Positions 6,931-7,775 of a stretch of 7,775 nucleotides of DNA are shown here, in pieces. The DNA comes from an uncultured Eubacteriales bacterium (GTDB lineage Bacteria > Bacillota > Clostridia > Peptostreptococcales > Anaerovoracaceae): contig CADBFL010000137.1 of assembly GCA_902793875.1 (NCBI GenBank), positions 1 through 7,775 of the forward strand, read 5' to 3'. How positions within the stretch are numbered: position 1 is the first letter of the stretch; each line of letters starts with the position of its first letter. Both the position numbers and the translations under genes were made by a program. Under the pieces are notes generated by a model, which did not search any database, was not told where the DNA came from, and saw only the letters and a list, made by a program, of their open reading frames with translations.

Positions 6931-6959
6931 GCGCCAGCAGATCCGCCCCCTGTCACATT
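6931..6959 (+). repeat. Intergenic palindromic repeat, copy 2
   Basis: This 29-base copy runs from GCGCCAGCAGATCCG to CCCTGTCACATT and agrees with copy 1 at about 25 of 30 aligned positions, with one single-base gap. It is separated from copy 3 by seven bases and lies in the opposite orientation to it. Its self-complementarity is imperfect. Confidence 0.75.
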
Positions 6960-6974
6960 TCACATTCTTTTCAG

Positions 6975-7004
6975 GTGTCAGCAGAACCGTCTCCCTGTCA
7001 CATT
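6975..7004 (+). repeat. Intergenic palindromic repeat, copy 1
   Basis: This 30-base copy runs from GTGTCAGCAGAACCG to CCCTGTCACATT. Its ends GTGTCAG and CTGTCAC are inverted repeats apart from one central mismatch. It overlaps the TAA stop of the surface protein by two bases and is 15 bases from copy 2 in the same orientation. Confidence 0.75.
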
Positions 7005-7775
7005 ATGACCGCTTTCTGCGGTATAGAGCCGCTATCGTCAGAGCCAGCGCCGCAAAGAGCATTACGGCAAGCCATGAAAGCAGCGCGCTGCCGTCACCCG
7101 TGTTCGCTCCGCCGCCCCTTCCGGGATCCGCCGGCTTTGGCTTTTCAAAGCTCACTTCCTTTGTCTGCGTCTTGAACAGAGGGTCTGTGAAGACGGCTGT
7201 ATAGGTCATGATCCCTGCTTCACCGGATGTGGCCTCTTTCGTTACCACTGAAGTAGTCTTTACGGTCTCCTTCTTGACATGCCTCGGGTCATTTTCGCAG
7301 ACCGACTCGGCAGTTACAGTGCTGTTGTCTCTGCTCCAGGTATATTTCGGAGTTCCCCACTTATGGCCTGTAGGCTCTGCTTTTTTTACAAGCTTTTCAT
7401 CTGTTACCGCTTCATCGGTAAGTCTGTATTTCTTATTCACTGATGCCGTATACAGGGTGCCGCCCGGCTCTTCGCATCTTGCGGTCTTTTCAGTTATCCT
7501 GATATCTGCACCCACCGAAGCGGTGTGGCTCTTATCATGCCTGCAGACATAGTCCGCGTTGGCGGTGAATCCGCGTTTGTCATCAACAGCTGTCCATGTG
7601 AAGCCTTTGAACTGCCATGCGTGGCCTGTCGCTTTTTTTATTTTTGCAATATTGTAATCATAAACTTCATAACCGGTCAGGCTTTCTGTGGCTTTTAACG
7701 AAGCCTTATACAATGTGTATCCTTGTTCCACACAGGTGGGTTTTATTACTTCTTCCGTAATCGTTGCGTCGACAA
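7003..7775 (-). CDS. Repeat-containing cell-surface protein, C-terminal part (start outside the window)
   Basis: The frame is open from the right edge, giving 256 residues beginning VDATITEEVIKPTC; the start lies beyond 7775. Two degenerate repeats of about 80-86 residues are visible, each opening with TGHAW or TGHKW, then an aromatic TW motif, a VCxxDxxH motif and a GxxxYTA motif. The first residues are the tail of another copy, so more repeats are expected outside. Next come a proline- and glycine-rich linker (KPKPADPGRGGGA), an NTGD sequence, a hydrophobic segment (SALLSWLAVMLFAALALTIAAL) and the basic tail YRRKRS. That layout resembles a variant LPXTG-type sortase signal, so the protein is probably anchored to the wall or membrane with repeats outside. 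Such repeats occur in large clostridial surface proteins; the specific function is unknown. Nothing ties it to the sel genes apart from location. Confidence 0.85.
   Translation of the reverse strand, partial: VDATITEEVIKPTCVEQGYTLYKASLKATESLTGYEVYDYNIAKIKKATGHAWQFKGFTWTAVDDKRGFTANADYVCRHDKSHTASVGADIRITEKTARCEEPGGTLYTASVNKKYRLTDEAVTDEKLVKKAEPTGHKWGTPKYTWSRDNSTVTAESVCENDPRHVKKETVKTTSVVTKEATSGEAGIMTYTAVFTDPLFKTQTKEVSFEKPKPADPGRGGGANTGDGSALLSWLAVMLFAALALTIAALYRRKRS
7006..7113 (-). other. C-terminal sorting-like signal of the surface protein
   Basis: The last 36 residues contain glycines, NTGDGS, about 22 hydrophobic residues and the basic end RRKRS. This has the three-part order of a sortase signal, but the usual LPXTG is replaced by GANTGD, so the assignment depends on the order of parts and not on a classic motif. 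A plain C-terminal membrane anchor is the alternative. Confidence 0.6.
7132..7371 (-). repeat. Surface-protein repeat B (about 80 residues)
   Basis: Encodes TGHKWGTPKYTWSRDNSTV through KEVSFEKPKP. It shares with repeat A the TGHxW opening, TW, VC-x-x-D-x-x-H and YTA positions. The second cysteine of repeat A (TARCEEPG) is replaced by serine here (EATSGEAG). Confidence 0.7.
7372..7629 (-). repeat. Surface-protein repeat A (about 86 residues)
   Basis: Encodes TGHAWQFKGFTWTAVDD through KLVKKAEP. It has two cysteines, in YVCRHDKSH and in TARCEEPGG, which may form a disulfide in each full copy. The preceding partial copy also keeps the second one (IKPTCVEQG). Confidence 0.7.

Noticed and set aside
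6893..7004. A short CRISPR array
   Set aside because: One of the three copies is inverted, the gaps are 7 and 15 bases, and the copies differ in length; none of this fits CRISPR repeats and spacers.
7003..7731. A complete gene starting at GTG 7731
   Set aside because: The frame stays open to the right edge and the upstream residues continue the repeat pattern, so the GTG is an internal valine codon and the gene is partial.
1..7775. A novel defence or mobile system
   Set aside because: All genes but the lipoprotein and surface protein belong to known housekeeping or selenium families; no integrase, transposase, nuclease or toxin gene is visible.

Overview
This window looks like chromosomal DNA from an anaerobic, selenocysteine-using member of the Clostridia (Firmicutes). 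That placement is inference. It rests on the full-length gene similarity patterns, strong AGGAGG-type ribosome binding sites, frequent ATA and AGA/AGG codons, a clostridial-style Mrp ATPase with an N-terminal cysteine cluster, and a surface protein with an NTGD-type sorting tail. Base composition is moderate, a little above half G+C by eye, which suggests one of the less AT-rich clostridial families. No ribosomal RNA or other strict taxonomic marker is present.

Every gene is on the minus strand, so the window reads from right to left. (1) 7775-7003: the C-terminal part of a repeat-containing cell-surface protein with a sorting-like tail; its start lies outside the window. (2) 7002-6812: a 191-base gene-free stretch. 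It holds three copies of a roughly 30-base palindromic repeat (the one next to selC is inverted), then a near-consensus promoter, then a leader that can fold into a hairpin. (3) 6811-6715: selC, the tRNA for selenocysteine (anticodon UCA). (4) 6691-3369: selA (selenocysteine synthase) and selB (selenocysteine-specific elongation factor). (5) 3372-2800: a small lipoprotein whose start overlaps the selB stop. (6) 2759-1866: an Mrp/NBP35-type iron-sulfur carrier ATPase. (7) 1847-1: potA and the first 253 codons of potB, parts of a spermidine/putrescine importer that continues beyond the left edge.

Together selC, selA and selB supply most of the UGA-to-selenocysteine decoding pathway: SelA converts seryl-tRNA(Sec) to selenocysteyl-tRNA(Sec), and SelB carries that tRNA to the ribosome at a UGA followed by a SECIS hairpin. 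SelD, which makes the selenium donor, is not in the window, and I saw no selenoprotein gene or SECIS here. Spacing from selC to potB is tight (4-base overlap up to 40-base gaps) with no convincing terminator, so one long transcript from the selC promoter is plausible. A functional tie between the sel genes, the lipoprotein, Mrp and the polyamine importer is not evident.

The points most worth a second look are the inverted/direct repeat cluster abutting the selC promoter, the hairpin in the selC leader, an apparent shortening of the SelB GTPase domain between G4 and G5, a roughly 20-residue charged insertion in SelA, and a lipoprotein translationally coupled to selB.
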